DNA of 55,847 bases from Apostichopus parvimensis (Eukaryota > Echinodermata > Holothuroidea > Aspidochirotida > Stichopodidae): NCBI GenBank assembly GCA_000934455.1, contig KN883923.1, positions 43,899-99,745 of the forward strand, in the 5' to 3' direction. This document shows, piece after piece, positions 51,101 through 55,847 of this stretch. Numbering within the stretch: the stretch's first letter is position 1; each line of letters starts with the position of its first letter. Both the position numbers and the translations under genes were made by a program. The notes under the pieces were generated by a model that was given only the letters and a program-made list of their open reading frames with translations, did not search any database and had not been told where the DNA came from.

Positions 51101-53657
51101 TATAGCTTAATATAAAGTAGGTGAACTCACTGACAAGTTTATTCCAAACATTGTCCCATTTTGGCCCTTCAGTGGTCCTATGTACTTCAATTTACCATGG
51201 ACATCATTGGCTGTTGGAACTCTCAGGGCACCAGCACAAACTTGAACACAATCATCAATCTGCAACCGTGCCCCAAATGAAAGATAGTCTTTCTGATCTA
51301 AAGAAAGAACAAGGAAGACAACAAGTTTAGTGATTCTTTGCCAAATTTTACATGAGAACATGTAATGAAAACTAAACACATGGTTCTTGTACTTACTAAG
51401 GAGGATCCCCATAGAAACTATGAAGTATGTGAGTGCATACAAGTTTTAATTGCAATTCATTCTGTTTAAATGGTGTTCAGACTTTGACCTCTGTAAACCT
51501 AAAATTTCCATTGCAGCTTTGACCACAAAAACTATTGTGTAGACTTTGCACTGAACAGTTTGAGCCCACATATCAAATATGACATTCATCAAAGCTTTAC
51601 TTTTGCAGTTATTATGTTTGCAGGTTTTTGTACTTTGACCTATATCGAACTCAAACGAACTTTGACCATGACTAATTTTAATAAGATTTTTTACTCACGA
51701 AGACGTATTTACATATAAATTATGAATGTCTTCAAGCTTTTCTTTGTGAGTTATGGTGTATTGCAAGGTTACCTCAGTGACACTGTTTGTGGTAAGGATT
51801 GGGTGACATAAAGGGATTGCAAAAGCATTACATTCCTGTGAAGTTGAGGTCAATTTGTGACATGTGCAAAAAATGTTTGTATATACTTCTTCAAGCTTTA
51901 CACCGAAACTATACTCTAAATATATACAACCTGTTATCAAAGGTATTACATTTAACAGTAAGTAGTAGCTATTTATGCATATAACATGGTCTTCTCAGAA
52001 TGAAATTGACATACTGATGTAAGTTTCCATCTTAAGATTGAGTTTAGTTTCCTTAATAAAAGATAACAACAATGCATCAGACTGGTGCTATTTTTATTTT
52101 TTTCTACAAGCAGGCCTATCTTTCAGTCTACTACTAGTGTAAAGCTTATGTTGCACATTAGTTACAGCCAATAAAATTGTATATGTCTGAGGGCTCGGAC
52201 ACAACTTCACACCTTAGCCCTATCAGCAGGGACCATATCCAAAATATTCCCTTTAAAGCAAGACTTTGGGTATTAGAGAAAATCTTCCTCTGTCCCAGAA
52301 TGGCAACCAGAGATAAACTCTTTTTTGTGTCCTTTGAAGAATAGTTCTCAGTACCCATTGATCTGTGCCAATGAGTGCTCATTGACAGGCAAAAAGATAT
52401 CTCCTCTTCTCTCCCCCCCCCCCCCCCCCCCCCCACCTTAGGTTTTCCAGAGGTGAAGTGGTAACCCCTAAGCATTGGTATCAAACAACAACCAGCTGGA
52501 GGCGCCGAACCAGTTTAAGACATCTGCTGGATCTGTCTCCACATCTTCCTGCACACTGCTGGACATGCAACCTTCTAACCTTACTTTTTCTCGTAAACAA
52601 ACAGGTCTTGTACCTTGTCCTATAGGTATGAGAGCACTTCTGATACAATTGGCAGTCTAGGACATCTCCCTCATTTGCATACATCCCTACCAGACCCTGG
52701 TCCACTACCATAGTTATTCTTAAAGCTGCCATCTCTCCTCTTTTTTTCTCTCTCTCCACCTCTTTCTCTCTCTAGGAGTGGTTTTAATAGTCACTCTAGC
52801 TGGGCTAAACATCAGACTGGTCGCTCTTAAGTATTTTACATTTAACATGGTAGGACACCAATCAGCTATTTGACATGATTATAATGTTTGGCAACTGTTA
52901 TTCCAAGGTGAGACAGTGTAAACTGCAGATTCGCACATTAAACATTCAATATTAGAGAACTATGTCAAAGTCGACCATGACAATGAGTACCAACAACATA
53001 ACTCCTTCTTAAGAGGTGAATCAATGGCTTGTGACCATCTTATGTCTTCCTTCAGATTGTCAGTTTATTTGTGATAATATAGGAAAGCTGAGCTAATTAT
53101 TGTAATATTAGCTAAAAGGAGGAACAAACCCAATCATCATTTAAATGTAAGTGTATCAGTCCCTAAAGGGTGTCTATCTTAAACATCTCTATGGCTAGAT
53201 TCAGTGATGACTGTTGGGTTTGCATCTTCATCAATACAAAGAACAGAGAAGCTAGAAATTTTAAGATACTTGAATACAAAAGAAATGTAGGTATCTACCA
53301 CATCTTACCACTGAAGGTCATAAAACGCTGATTAGTAGATAGTATAGCTTCCAAGAGTTCCTTCTCCTTATCATTCAATGGTGCAAATATATGTGGAGAC
53401 CACTCAACTTGAACTCTAGAAGAACACACAGCTGTCATGATAACCTTCTTTGACTTGGATCCCTTTTCTCTATATCTCTTTGTGGAAGACTGTGAGGATG
53501 CATTATAATAAAATAGTTCTCCTTTCTCAGCATACTTGGGGAAAACTGAATGAGAGTCAACTCTAGGGACTTCATCTCTGATCAAAATATACCAGGGGTG
53601 TAGTTTATATGTCTCCTTCCACAGGGCTACAGGTAATGATTGGCAACGGTCAGCCAT
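5996..53657 (-). CDS. CYLD: CYLD-like deubiquitinase-family protein with nine inserted death-fold modules (25 exons, 1887 aa model)
   Basis: Known CYLD trims K63- and M1-linked ubiquitin chains and restrains NF-kB and cell-death signalling. Seen here in order: CYLD N-terminal region, CAP-Gly 1 and 2, linkers, six death-fold exons, CAP-Gly 3, linker, three death-fold exons, USP domain with B-box. The hand-built exons total 5664 nt with consistent GT..AG borders and phases. The start ATG (53655-53657) has an in-frame TAG 30 nt upstream (53685-53687), which supports it. Human CYLD is 956 aa; the extra length is mainly the death-fold exons and their linkers. The catalytic Cys is Ser (residue 1516 of the model); His 1796 and Asp 1815 are kept. 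Exon 6 has lost its donor site. An in-frame tail follows the stop. Family assignment is firm; activity and the joining of all exons in one mRNA are inferred. Confidence 0.9.
6240..6780. repeat. Dispersed repeat, copy 1 of 3
   Basis: Shares blocks such as CTGCCAAAG, CAATTTTGAGACCATTT and CTGATAAGGGCC with 30030-30270 and 50200-50960. Its end carries the TTTACAAGCAAGTGTCACATA segment family also seen near 650 and 50930. Confidence 0.7.
7567..7813 (-). CDS. CYLD: Exon 24: USP catalytic His/Asp region (residues 1740-1821)
   Basis: Acceptor TTGTTGTAG, donor CAAG|GTAAGG, phase 0 to 1. [19 protein letters not shown] and [11 protein letters not shown] are nearly identical to human [19 protein letters not shown] and [11 protein letters not shown]. 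The catalytic His (codon 7643-7645) and Asp (7586-7588) are intact and 19 residues apart (18 in human). Intron 24 (6196-7566) carries a dispersed repeat copy at about 6.24-6.78 kb. Confidence 0.96.
8725..8852 (-). CDS. CYLD: Exon 23: CYLD B-box zinc module (residues 1697-1739)
   Basis: Acceptor TTGCTTTACAG, donor CAT|GTGAGA, phase 1 to 0. CSDC, CKDC and CRDC pairs plus a His at the exon end reproduce the ligand spacing of the CYLD B-box (human CRIC, CREC, CKTC), the zinc module inserted in the USP fold. The remaining His lies at the start of exon 24, so all eight expected ligands are present. Intron 23 (7814-8724) is unremarkable. Confidence 0.93.
10375..10483 (-). CDS. CYLD: Exon 22: USP domain (residues 1661-1696)
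   Basis: Acceptor TTTCTGAAG, donor GACA|GTGAGT, phase 0 to 1. [18 protein letters not shown] and [16 protein letters not shown] match human APSCLIIQMPRFGKDFKL and KIFPSLELNITDLLED. Intron 22 (8853-10374), 1.5 kb, shows nothing I recognise. Confidence 0.93.
11906..12038 (-). CDS. CYLD: Exon 21: USP domain (residues 1616-1660)
   Basis: Acceptor TTTCCACAG, donor AAG|GTGATT, phase 2 to 0. [18 protein letters not shown] and [18 protein letters not shown] match human DCYFYQIFMEKNEKVG and IQQLLEWSFINSNLKFAE. Intron 21 (10484-11905) has an unassigned minus-strand ORF at 10975-11214 and no other recognised feature. Confidence 0.93.
12454..12612 (-). CDS. CYLD: Exon 20: USP domain (residues 1563-1615)
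   Basis: Acceptor CTTTCCAAAG, donor ATCAG|GTACAC, phase 2-2. [20 protein letters not shown], then [19 protein letters not shown] and KPFLQI correspond to human IYGYVCATKIMKLRKILE, SEEKDPEEFLNILFHHIL and EPLLKI. Intron 20 (12039-12453) is 415 bp with nothing notable. Confidence 0.93.
12736..12748 (-). promoter_or_regulatory. Perfect DR1 nuclear-receptor half-site repeat
   Basis: Minus strand reads AGGTCAAAGGTCA, the consensus for HNF4/RXR/COUP-TF-type receptors, inside a fragment of the 144-bp repeat family in intron 19. Function is unknown. Confidence 0.4.
13970..15971 (+). mobile_element. LTR-retrotransposon remnant (LTR plus primer-binding-like site)
   Basis: GC- and CpG-richer than its surroundings, with AATAAA at 15710-15715, an end in ..TACA at 15952 and, three bases later, TGGCATCAAAAGCGGG (15956-15971), which resembles retroelement primer-binding sites. 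No gag or pol frame follows. The 5' border is uncertain. It lies in intron 19 opposite to the gene. Confidence 0.4.
17684..17936 (-). CDS. CYLD: Exon 19: USP domain start with Cys-to-Ser catalytic site (residues 1479-1562)
   Basis: Acceptor TCTCTTCAG, donor AG|GTAGGC, phase 1 to 2. [20 protein letters not shown] aligns with human [20 protein letters not shown], and TTIVNPLR with RTEIVNPLR. The residue equal to human Cys601 is Ser, codon TCC at 17824-17826; TGC would need one base change. The preceding Asn is kept. Intron 19 (12613-17683), 5 kb, carries an LTR-like insertion at about 13.97-15.97 kb and a perfect DR1 site at 12736-12748. Confidence 0.95.
18194..18255 (-). pseudogene. Relic duplicate of the start of exon 19
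   Basis: After acceptor ACATTTCAG the minus strand reads [20 protein letters not shown] then TAA, against [17 protein letters not shown] in exon 19. No donor is seen before the stop. If spliced, it would end the protein before the USP domain. Confidence 0.55.
18834..19094 (-). CDS. CYLD: Exon 18: death domain 9 (residues 1392-1478)
   Basis: Acceptor GTCCTTTCCAG, donor AGAG|GTAATT, phase 1-1. [51 protein letters not shown] fits the death domain well. Paralogue of exon 9. It splices in frame directly to the USP domain. Intron 18 (17937-18833) holds a relic copy of the start of exon 19. Confidence 0.9.
19191..19548. mobile_element. 358-bp foldback element in intron 17
   Basis: Left arm from 19191 (TGCATGGTTC) pairs with the right arm ending 19548, with the centre near 19365. 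Arms are about 175 bp and nearly perfect, apart from a 9-base insertion in the right arm and small changes near the ends. Similar ATAAATGAYAT words flank it and may be target duplications. Confidence 0.8.
20002..20268 (-). CDS. CYLD: Exon 17: death domain 8 (residues 1303-1391)
   Basis: Acceptor TTCTTTTGCAG, donor CAAG|GTATAT, phase 1-1. [57 protein letters not shown] is a textbook death-domain pattern. Paralogue of exon 8. Intron 17 (19095-20001) contains the 358-bp foldback element. Confidence 0.9.
20868..21128 (-). CDS. CYLD: Exon 16: death-fold-like module 7 (residues 1216-1302)
   Basis: Acceptor TTCATTCCTAG, donor AAAG|GTACCA, phase 1-1. Opens [17 protein letters not shown] and ends [33 protein letters not shown] sits in the helix-5 position. 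Paralogue of exon 7. Intron 16 (20269-20867) shows nothing notable. Confidence 0.77.
21892..23684. repeat. Dispersed duplicate, copy 1 (interrupted by the 144-bp array)
   Basis: 21892-22003 and 23391-23684 match 46995-47119 and about 47146-47450 at high identity. The stretch between, about 1.38 kb with the tandem array, is missing from the other copy. Confidence 0.8.
22260..23325. repeat. Tandem array, about seven units of ~144 bp
   Basis: The word TGACCTTTGACCT or variants recurs at 22322, 22481, 22620, 22764, 22909, 23053 and 23198, a spacing of 139-159, mostly 144-145. Units also share TTGAGATATCGTGTTTACAA and ACACACCAAATATGA. Diverged single units are scattered elsewhere (12.7, 38.8-39.4, 49.4, 50.7, 51.5, 54.6, 55.2 kb). 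Confidence 0.9.
23764..23866 (-). mobile_element. SINE-like retroposed insertion with 14-bp target duplications
   Basis: A 103-bp insert is bounded by CAGCACATGCAACT at 23750-23763 and 23867-23880. On the minus strand it ends in seven A residues. Two hairpins are visible (GCCCAGG/CCTGGGC and AGTCCC/GGGACT). It sits inside an older repeat also present near 42.1 kb. Confidence 0.75.
24190..24197. promoter_or_regulatory. Perfect palindromic CRE (TGACGTCA)
   Basis: Full CREB/ATF consensus in intron 15, upstream on the plus strand of the orphan ORF at 25387. Chance occurrence is possible. Confidence 0.3.
25387..25584 (+). CDS. Orphan 65-residue ORF, possible first exon (uncertain)
   Basis: ATG in good context (AAACATGG). 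N-terminus [18 protein letters not shown] has an acidic dileucine-like motif, followed by a hydrophobic segment ([15 protein letters not shown]) that could be a membrane helix. No downstream plus-strand exon was found, so it may be chance or an exon whose partners lie elsewhere. Confidence 0.25.
   Translation: MASNLSESEPLLLEGVPPRDEPAVVNPTIQALDWFVSILQFLVFIITILDSYNEFSSLNPLSFFL
25958..27455. repeat. Segmental duplication block, copy B (contains exon 15)
   Basis: About 1.5 kb matches 42302-43803 along its length, roughly 90% by eye in introns (for example GATATGTATTGATGTTATAT in both). Confidence 0.9.
26871..27137 (-). CDS. CYLD: Exon 15: linker, copy B (residues 1127-1215)
   Basis: Acceptor TTGTGAAAAAG, intact donor CCAG|GTGAGC, phase 1-1. 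Lys/Ser/Asn-rich and probably disordered: [20 protein letters not shown], core [11 protein letters not shown], end LWKSPG. Paralogue of exon 6. Intron 15 (21129-26870), 5.7 kb, holds the 144-bp array, a SINE-like insertion, a perfect CRE site and an orphan plus-strand ORF. Confidence 0.8.
29022..29199 (-). CDS. CYLD: Exon 14: CAP-Gly 3, second half (residues 1068-1126)
   Basis: Acceptor TTATGTGCAG, donor GAAG|GTGAGA, phase 0 to 1. [18 protein letters not shown] matches human KKALFVKLKSCRPDSRF. The CAP-Gly loop with its conserved Gly/Asp is replaced by an unrelated stretch ([16 protein letters not shown]). Intron 14 (27138-29021) holds the upper part of the 25.96-27.46 kb duplication block, a short repeat fragment near 28.14 kb and little else. 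Confidence 0.88.
29741..29940 (-). CDS. CYLD: Exon 13: CAP-Gly 3, first half (residues 1001-1067)
   Basis: Acceptor CTTTTAAAAG, donor GTG|GTAAAT, phase 1 to 0. [19 protein letters not shown] is close to the human CYLD third CAP-Gly (LVEVEWKGNPFYGVIRWIG), the NEMO-contacting module in mammals. This is one of the most diagnostic CYLD matches in the gene. Intron 13 (29200-29740) shows nothing notable. Confidence 0.92.
30030..30270. repeat. Dispersed repeat, copy 2 of 3
   Basis: Shares CAATTTTGAGACCATTTGAG and the CTGACAAGGGCC word with the copy at 6.24 kb. Sequence from 30.28 to 33.9 kb holds no recognised gene. Confidence 0.65.
33967..34257 (-). CDS. CYLD: Exon 12: death-fold module 6 (residues 904-1000)
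   Basis: Acceptor AAATCCACAG, donor ACTG|GTAAGT, phase 1-1. [19 protein letters not shown], then [16 protein letters not shown] and [17 protein letters not shown] match helices 1-2, 4-5 and 6 of the death fold; the middle is longer than usual. Intron 12 (29941-33966), 4 kb, contains a repeat copy at 30.03-30.27 kb and a 32.0-33.2 kb stretch of different composition that I do not recognise. Confidence 0.78.
35617..35934 (-). CDS. CYLD: Exon 11: death domain 5 (residues 798-903)
   Basis: Acceptor TTTGAAAG, donor CAAG|GTAATT, phase 1-1. [54 protein letters not shown] is a clear death-domain series, followed by a Ser/Pro-rich end ([11 protein letters not shown]). The longest of the death exons. 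Intron 11 (34258-35616) holds an 18-base T run near 35.48 kb and no other recognised feature. Confidence 0.88.
36381..36635 (-). CDS. CYLD: Exon 10: death domain 4 (residues 713-797)
   Basis: Acceptor TTGCATAG, donor GATG|GTAGGT, phase 1-1, 85 residues. [52 protein letters not shown] fits the six-helix death-domain pattern. No partner copy in the second block. Intron 10 (35935-36380) is 446 bp and unremarkable. Confidence 0.87.
37824..38081 (-). CDS. CYLD: Exon 9: death domain 3 (residues 627-712)
   Basis: Acceptor TTTCTTTTCAG, donor AAAG|GTACTT, phase 1-1. Classic death-domain spacing: [28 protein letters not shown], then [20 protein letters not shown], equivalent to the W..LA..LGL / ML..W / L..AL.....A family pattern. 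Closest to exon 18. Intron 9 (36636-37823) has no recognised element. Confidence 0.88.
39442..39738 (-). CDS. CYLD: Exon 8: death-fold module 2 (residues 528-626)
   Basis: Acceptor TCTCTCCTCAG, donor CAAG|GTCAGT, phase 1-1. Pattern [15 protein letters not shown], then [20 protein letters not shown] and [12 protein letters not shown] follows death-domain helices 2, 5 and 6. Paralogue of exon 17, sharing the E[LI]EQG ending. Intron 8 (38082-39441) holds degenerate repeats of the 144-bp family at about 38.4-39.4 kb. Confidence 0.82.
41624..41887 (-). CDS. CYLD: Exon 7: death-fold-like module 1 (residues 440-527)
   Basis: Acceptor TCTAACAG, donor GGAG|GTCAGT, phase 1-1. Opens [17 protein letters not shown], followed by helical segments with FTKWWKEDI and [17 protein letters not shown], the last two helices of a death-type fold. 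Closest relative in the window is exon 16 (about one third identical, same PPP[FY]PF opening). This is the weakest of the death-type calls. Intron 7 (39739-41623) shows only short repeat scraps. Confidence 0.75.
42302..43803. repeat. Segmental duplication block, copy A (contains exon 6)
   Basis: Partner of 25958-27455, same orientation, about 16.3 kb apart within the same gene. Confidence 0.9.
43220..43483 (-). CDS. CYLD: Exon 6: linker, copy A, with destroyed splice donor (residues 352-439)
   Basis: A paralogue of exon 15 (about 20 differences in 89 residues). Starts [20 protein letters not shown]; contains the shared core [11 protein letters not shown] and ends MWKNPG. Where exon 15 has CCAG|GTGAGC, this copy has CCAG|GAGAGC (43218-43219), so the GT donor is gone. 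Reading on would add about 23 residues and hit TGA. The exon is phase 1-1, so skipping it keeps the frame. It is possibly a dying exon. Intron 6 (41888-43219) continues the duplicated block and holds a repeat copy at about 42.05-42.25 kb. Confidence 0.55.
44038..44515. repeat. Two-unit tandem repeat, ~312-bp period
   Basis: 44038-44212 and 44350-44514 share GACTTCAACATTTTAA, CATTTTCAACACTT and TTTCAATCAGGG in order. Located in intron 5. Confidence 0.7.
44924..44995 (-). CDS. CYLD: Exon 5: short Ser-rich linker (residues 328-351)
   Basis: A 72-nt exon, phase 1-1, between acceptor TTTTATTCAG and donor GCTG|GTGAGT; it reads [18 protein letters not shown] then KSEETA. No homology is recognised. 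It is accepted because it has good borders, fits the frame of both neighbours and lies where human CYLD has a disordered linker. Intron 5 (43484-44923) contains a two-unit tandem repeat at 44.04-44.51 kb. Confidence 0.7.
46441..46980. repeat. 26-bp minisatellite carrying CArG boxes
   Basis: Repeats of GCCATATATGGGCCAGATAT followed by GGATTT. Nine exact CCATATATGG decamers start at 46546, 46572, 46624, 46717, 46743, 46769, 46795, 46921 and 46968. The long repetitive frames it creates on both strands are artefacts of the repeat. Confidence 0.9.
46995..47450. repeat. Dispersed duplicate, copy 2 (without the array)
   Basis: Partner of 21892-23684; contains GGATGGTATTATTGTGACCA and the later GTATTCAGAAGTTATTCTGA in the same order. 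Confidence 0.8.
47646..47781 (-). CDS. CYLD: Exon 4: end of CAP-Gly 2 (residues 283-327)
   Basis: Acceptor TTCTTTAG, donor TCAG|GTACAG, phase 0 to 1. [14 protein letters not shown] and [15 protein letters not shown] align with human GNWDGRFDGVQL and CVESTILLHINDIIP. The CAP-Gly signature is degenerate. Intron 4 (44996-47645) carries a CArG-box minisatellite (46.44-46.98 kb) and a dispersed duplicate (46.995-47.45 kb). Confidence 0.85.
48226..48555 (-). CDS. CYLD: Exon 3: end of CAP-Gly 1 and start of CAP-Gly 2 (residues 173-282)
   Basis: Acceptor AATTCAG, donor CTG|GTAAGA, phase 0-0. [20 protein letters not shown] corresponds to human KQLFQCDEDCGVFVALDKL; then [12 protein letters not shown] and ILFAVEL match the start of human CAP-Gly 2 (SLKVGETIESG, YFVGVDM). 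The glycine/aspartate loop typical of CAP-Gly is only partly kept (NHGNCSGTH). Intron 3 (47782-48225) shows nothing notable. Confidence 0.88.
50200..50960. repeat. Dispersed repeat, copy 3 of 3
   Basis: The most complete of the three copies (see 6240-6780), continuing into a 144-bp-family unit and then the ACAT microsatellite. Confidence 0.65.
50948..51016. repeat. (ACAT)n microsatellite
   Basis: Imperfect tetranucleotide run of ACAT/ACAC, intron 2. Confidence 0.9.
51131..51297 (-). CDS. CYLD: Exon 2: CAP-Gly 1, first half (residues 117-172)
   Basis: Acceptor TTTCTTTAG, donor TCA|GTGAGT, phase 1 to 0. The translation [15 protein letters not shown], then [20 protein letters not shown], matches human CYLD CAP-Gly 1 (GLQIDVGCPVKVQ, then VVRFRGPL and FFGVEL). 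CAP-Gly folds bind C-terminal tails of tubulin and other partners. Intron 2 (48556-51130) contains an (ACAT)n microsatellite and dispersed repeat copies at about 49.4-49.86 and 50.2-50.95 kb. Confidence 0.88.
52412..52433. repeat. Poly-C tract, 22 bases
   Basis: Uninterrupted C run in intron 1; its length in the assembly is unreliable. Confidence 0.85.
52485..52759 (-). pseudogene. Cys-rich ORF fragment resembling a C-terminal cystine knot (uncertain)
   Basis: Contains [20 protein letters not shown] and RRLQLVVV before TGA, loosely like the CTCK end of Slit-type proteins (..C.GGC....R.R...). The stop falls where a Cys would be expected, so it may be a decayed fragment. Similarity is weak. 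Confidence 0.25.
53309..53657 (-). CDS. CYLD: Exon 1: CYLD N-terminal region (residues 1-116)
   Basis: Starts at ATG 53657 and ends at donor G|GTAAGA, phase 1. The end of the exon ([18 protein letters not shown]) aligns with the human CYLD segment just before CAP-Gly 1 (INEKFTELLLAITNCEERF). A basic stretch ([12 protein letters not shown]) precedes it. The 5' UTR may be split, since a CAG lies just upstream. Intron 1 (51298-53308) holds a CTCK-like ORF fragment near 52.5-52.8 kb, a 22-base C run and repeat-family fragments at about 51.47-51.9 kb. Confidence 0.85.
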
Positions 53658-55847
53658 TATGCAGTGGTTGGTTGAGCTGGGTCTCTATCTCTGAGGAACT
53701 CATGAACACTGCAAATAACAAAGGGAAAGAGCAATCAATTGATTCAGATCTACAAGTTTGGACCAGTGACAAAGAGAGTAAACTAACACAGCATTTTGTG
53801 AATTTGTGCTTCACCTGACATGTAGTGAGAGGATGGCACAGCCACCTATAGTTCCATTCGGATCATAAAAGACACGGTCCAGAAATAGATTGCTCTCTGA
53901 GCTTCCATAGTTCATGCAAAGTTTTAAAAAAAGAAGGAAACAGGCAGCCAAACGGCTGAGTGATTCCTTGCAACATTTTACATTCCTGTGAAGTTGAGGT
54001 CAATTTGTGACATGTGCAAAAAATGTTTGTATTACTTCTTCAAGCTTTACTTTTGGAGTGGCTCTGATAACAGGTTTCAGACTTTGTTAAGTGTTAACAT
54101 CAGATTAGCTTTCACCTCTACAGAAAACTATATAGCATTCTTGAAGTAACTAAGGCCCTGTGTAAATAAGACCCAGGGCGCAGTATTGAACCCGAAATCA
54201 GGATCCGATTTTCAATGTAAATGCAGATCAGACTCCAGTTTGAACCACCCGATATACTATTGAGGGAGGATTAGACCGCAAGCCTGGTGTTAAATTTGTA
54301 ATGAAAGCGCAGCTTAAGGTTGATCTGGGATCAGCGGTGACCTGTAACTTCTGAGGTTGTCTACTTCAGTAATTTGACATAACAGAAGCGTATGAATGGT
54401 CAATGTTTTTGCCCCGTTTCTTCTAGTAAACAAACCTCAACTTCCTGTGGTCACCAGCGAAGGGTCTACTACCAAGCACACGTTCCACTGTAAATGCTCT
54501 GAGGTTCAAAATTTAATTCATATAGTTTTAATGCTGAACACAGAGCAAGCTTGGAGTCCAAACTGTTATATCAATATGATGTAAAGGGGTCCACATACTA
54601 TGTATGAAGTTTAAAGATTTCACACTTTGACCTTTGTTGCCTTCAAATGATGTTTGAACTCCAAAGAAAACCAGAAAGCCAGCAGGGCTAGTGATTCCTT
54701 GCCTTGCAAATTTATTTATGGAATCACCTGATTGATAGTGCAAGTGAGAAAATTGGGTCCTCAAGACTAGTATCAGTACATCAGCAAGGGTTCACAGATT
54801 ACTTGACCATTGTACAGGTTTTAAAAGGTTCTACCCTTCTGAAAGTTGATGACAGATAACAGTCATAGATGAAAGTGGATAACCCTCCCAGCCACTTAAA
54901 GGAGCAATGGTCAAATCCTGAGACAGTTAGTGACATAGAAAAGCCATTCATCAAAGAAATGGTGCTCAAACTTGAAACAGTTATCTGAGGGTCATTTTGG
55001 TGGAAAGAGAGAGCTTTCAGACGTTGACCGAGCTGTTATTCAAAAAAGACCTTTGACCTTCGTTGAAAAAACATCAAGTTTTTCTACTCAGATAGTGCAT
55101 CCCATATTGTTTTAATATGAAGTTCATCTAGATTTTGTGGGATCATTTACGTTTCCTGATGTTGAACAATGTTGATCCAAATGTCCTTTGACCTCCACAG
55201 AAAACAATAGGGTTATTCTGCTTAATATGGTCCATGACCTTCCACCTACTCAGAAAAAAATATATTTACTCAATATGATGCATCCACATGTATACCAAGT
55301 AACAAGTTCATCTACTTCACATTTGTTTTTGTTAAATTGTGTTTACAAGGTGTTCAGACTTCACCTCTCTTGGCCTTAAATGATCTTTGAACTTAGCAGG
55401 AAACAAAAGGTGTTCTTCTACTTTATAAGCTCCATACCACATACCAAATATGAAGTACACCCACCATATAGATTAGAGTTATCATGTTTAAAAGCCAAGG
55501 CTACAAACACACATAGCTGTGTTTTACATTCTGACTGAGGATCAATGGCTTTTTCCATTGTTCAAATCCATGTACTCTAACCTCAATAATACACCTTAAC
55601 AATAGAATTATTGCAAGGAGGTGGTGTTTCATTAGAAATCACATCAGAGAACCTGGAATTCTTTTGTTCAAGTCCCCAGTCAGAATGCAAAACAAACGTG
55701 TTTTACATTGAGACTGTGGATCCTGTTGCCAAATTTGGAGGGTAAGCACAATACTTTGAAAATGCATCCTGGCTGAGCATGCCATGCAGTATGGGTCCCA
55801 GGTGTCCATCTTAGGGCACTGATATGATCGGACTCTCTGTCAATTTG
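53658..55847. other. 5' flank of the CYLD-like gene, repeat-rich, no gene seen
   Basis: Holds an 80-bp near-copy (about 53967-54050) of 51824-51904, a possible DNA-transposon fragment near 54.15-54.35 kb (GTGTAAATAAGACCCAGGG), and 144-bp-family units at about 54.6 and 55.05-55.5 kb. No promoter motif could be assigned with confidence. Confidence 0.5.

Overview
The window is a stretch of AT-rich metazoan genomic DNA, almost all of it occupied by one large intron-rich gene on the minus strand. Spliced exons with GT..AG borders, dispersed and foldback repeats and a SINE-like insertion show a eukaryote. Divergence of the proteins from human and the style of the repeats suggest a marine invertebrate, perhaps an echinoderm or another invertebrate deuterostome. 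That placement is an inference.

The gene is a CYLD-family deubiquitinase. I rebuilt 25 coding exons by hand from 53657 down to 5996. They sum to 5664 nt, keep one open frame across all 24 junctions, and predict 1887 residues (1799 if exon 6 is skipped). In protein order: the CYLD N-terminal region and CAP-Gly 1 (exons 1-3), CAP-Gly 2 (exons 3-4), disordered linkers (5-6), six death-fold modules (7-12), CAP-Gly 3 (13-14), a second copy of the exon 6 linker (15), three more death-fold modules (16-18), then the CYLD-type USP domain with its B-box zinc module (19-25). Human CYLD has the CAP-Gly/USP frame but no death domains, so nine death-fold modules have been added. Each is a single exon of phase 1-1.

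The catalytic cysteine of the USP domain is replaced by serine (codon 17824-17826), while the catalytic His and Asp and the zinc ligands remain. This predicts a pseudo-deubiquitinase or a sequence error. Downstream of the TAA at 5996-5998 the same frame stays open as a Gln/Asn/Ser-rich tail. It has one frameshift, a good splice donor, a further terminal exon and a poly(A) signal, so a roughly 420-residue C-terminal extension may exist or have existed.

Region by region: 1-4480 is 3' flank with two foldback/MITE-like elements; 4481-6195 is the last exons and tail; 6196-17936 holds USP exons, with an LTR-like insertion at about 13.97-15.97 kb; 17.9-21.1 kb holds death exons 16-18, a relic USP exon and a 358-bp foldback; 21.1-29.2 kb holds a 144-bp tandem array, a SINE-like insertion and the exon 15 duplication block; 29-34 kb holds CAP-Gly 3 and a long intron; 34-41.9 kb holds six death exons; 42.3-53.7 kb holds the other duplication block, a CArG-box minisatellite and the N-terminal exons; 53.7-55.8 kb is 5' flank with repeats. 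By inference the protein is a CAP-Gly/ubiquitin scaffold wired into death-domain (TNFR/IL-1R/TLR-type) signalling. No RNA gene, CRISPR array or second complete protein gene was seen.
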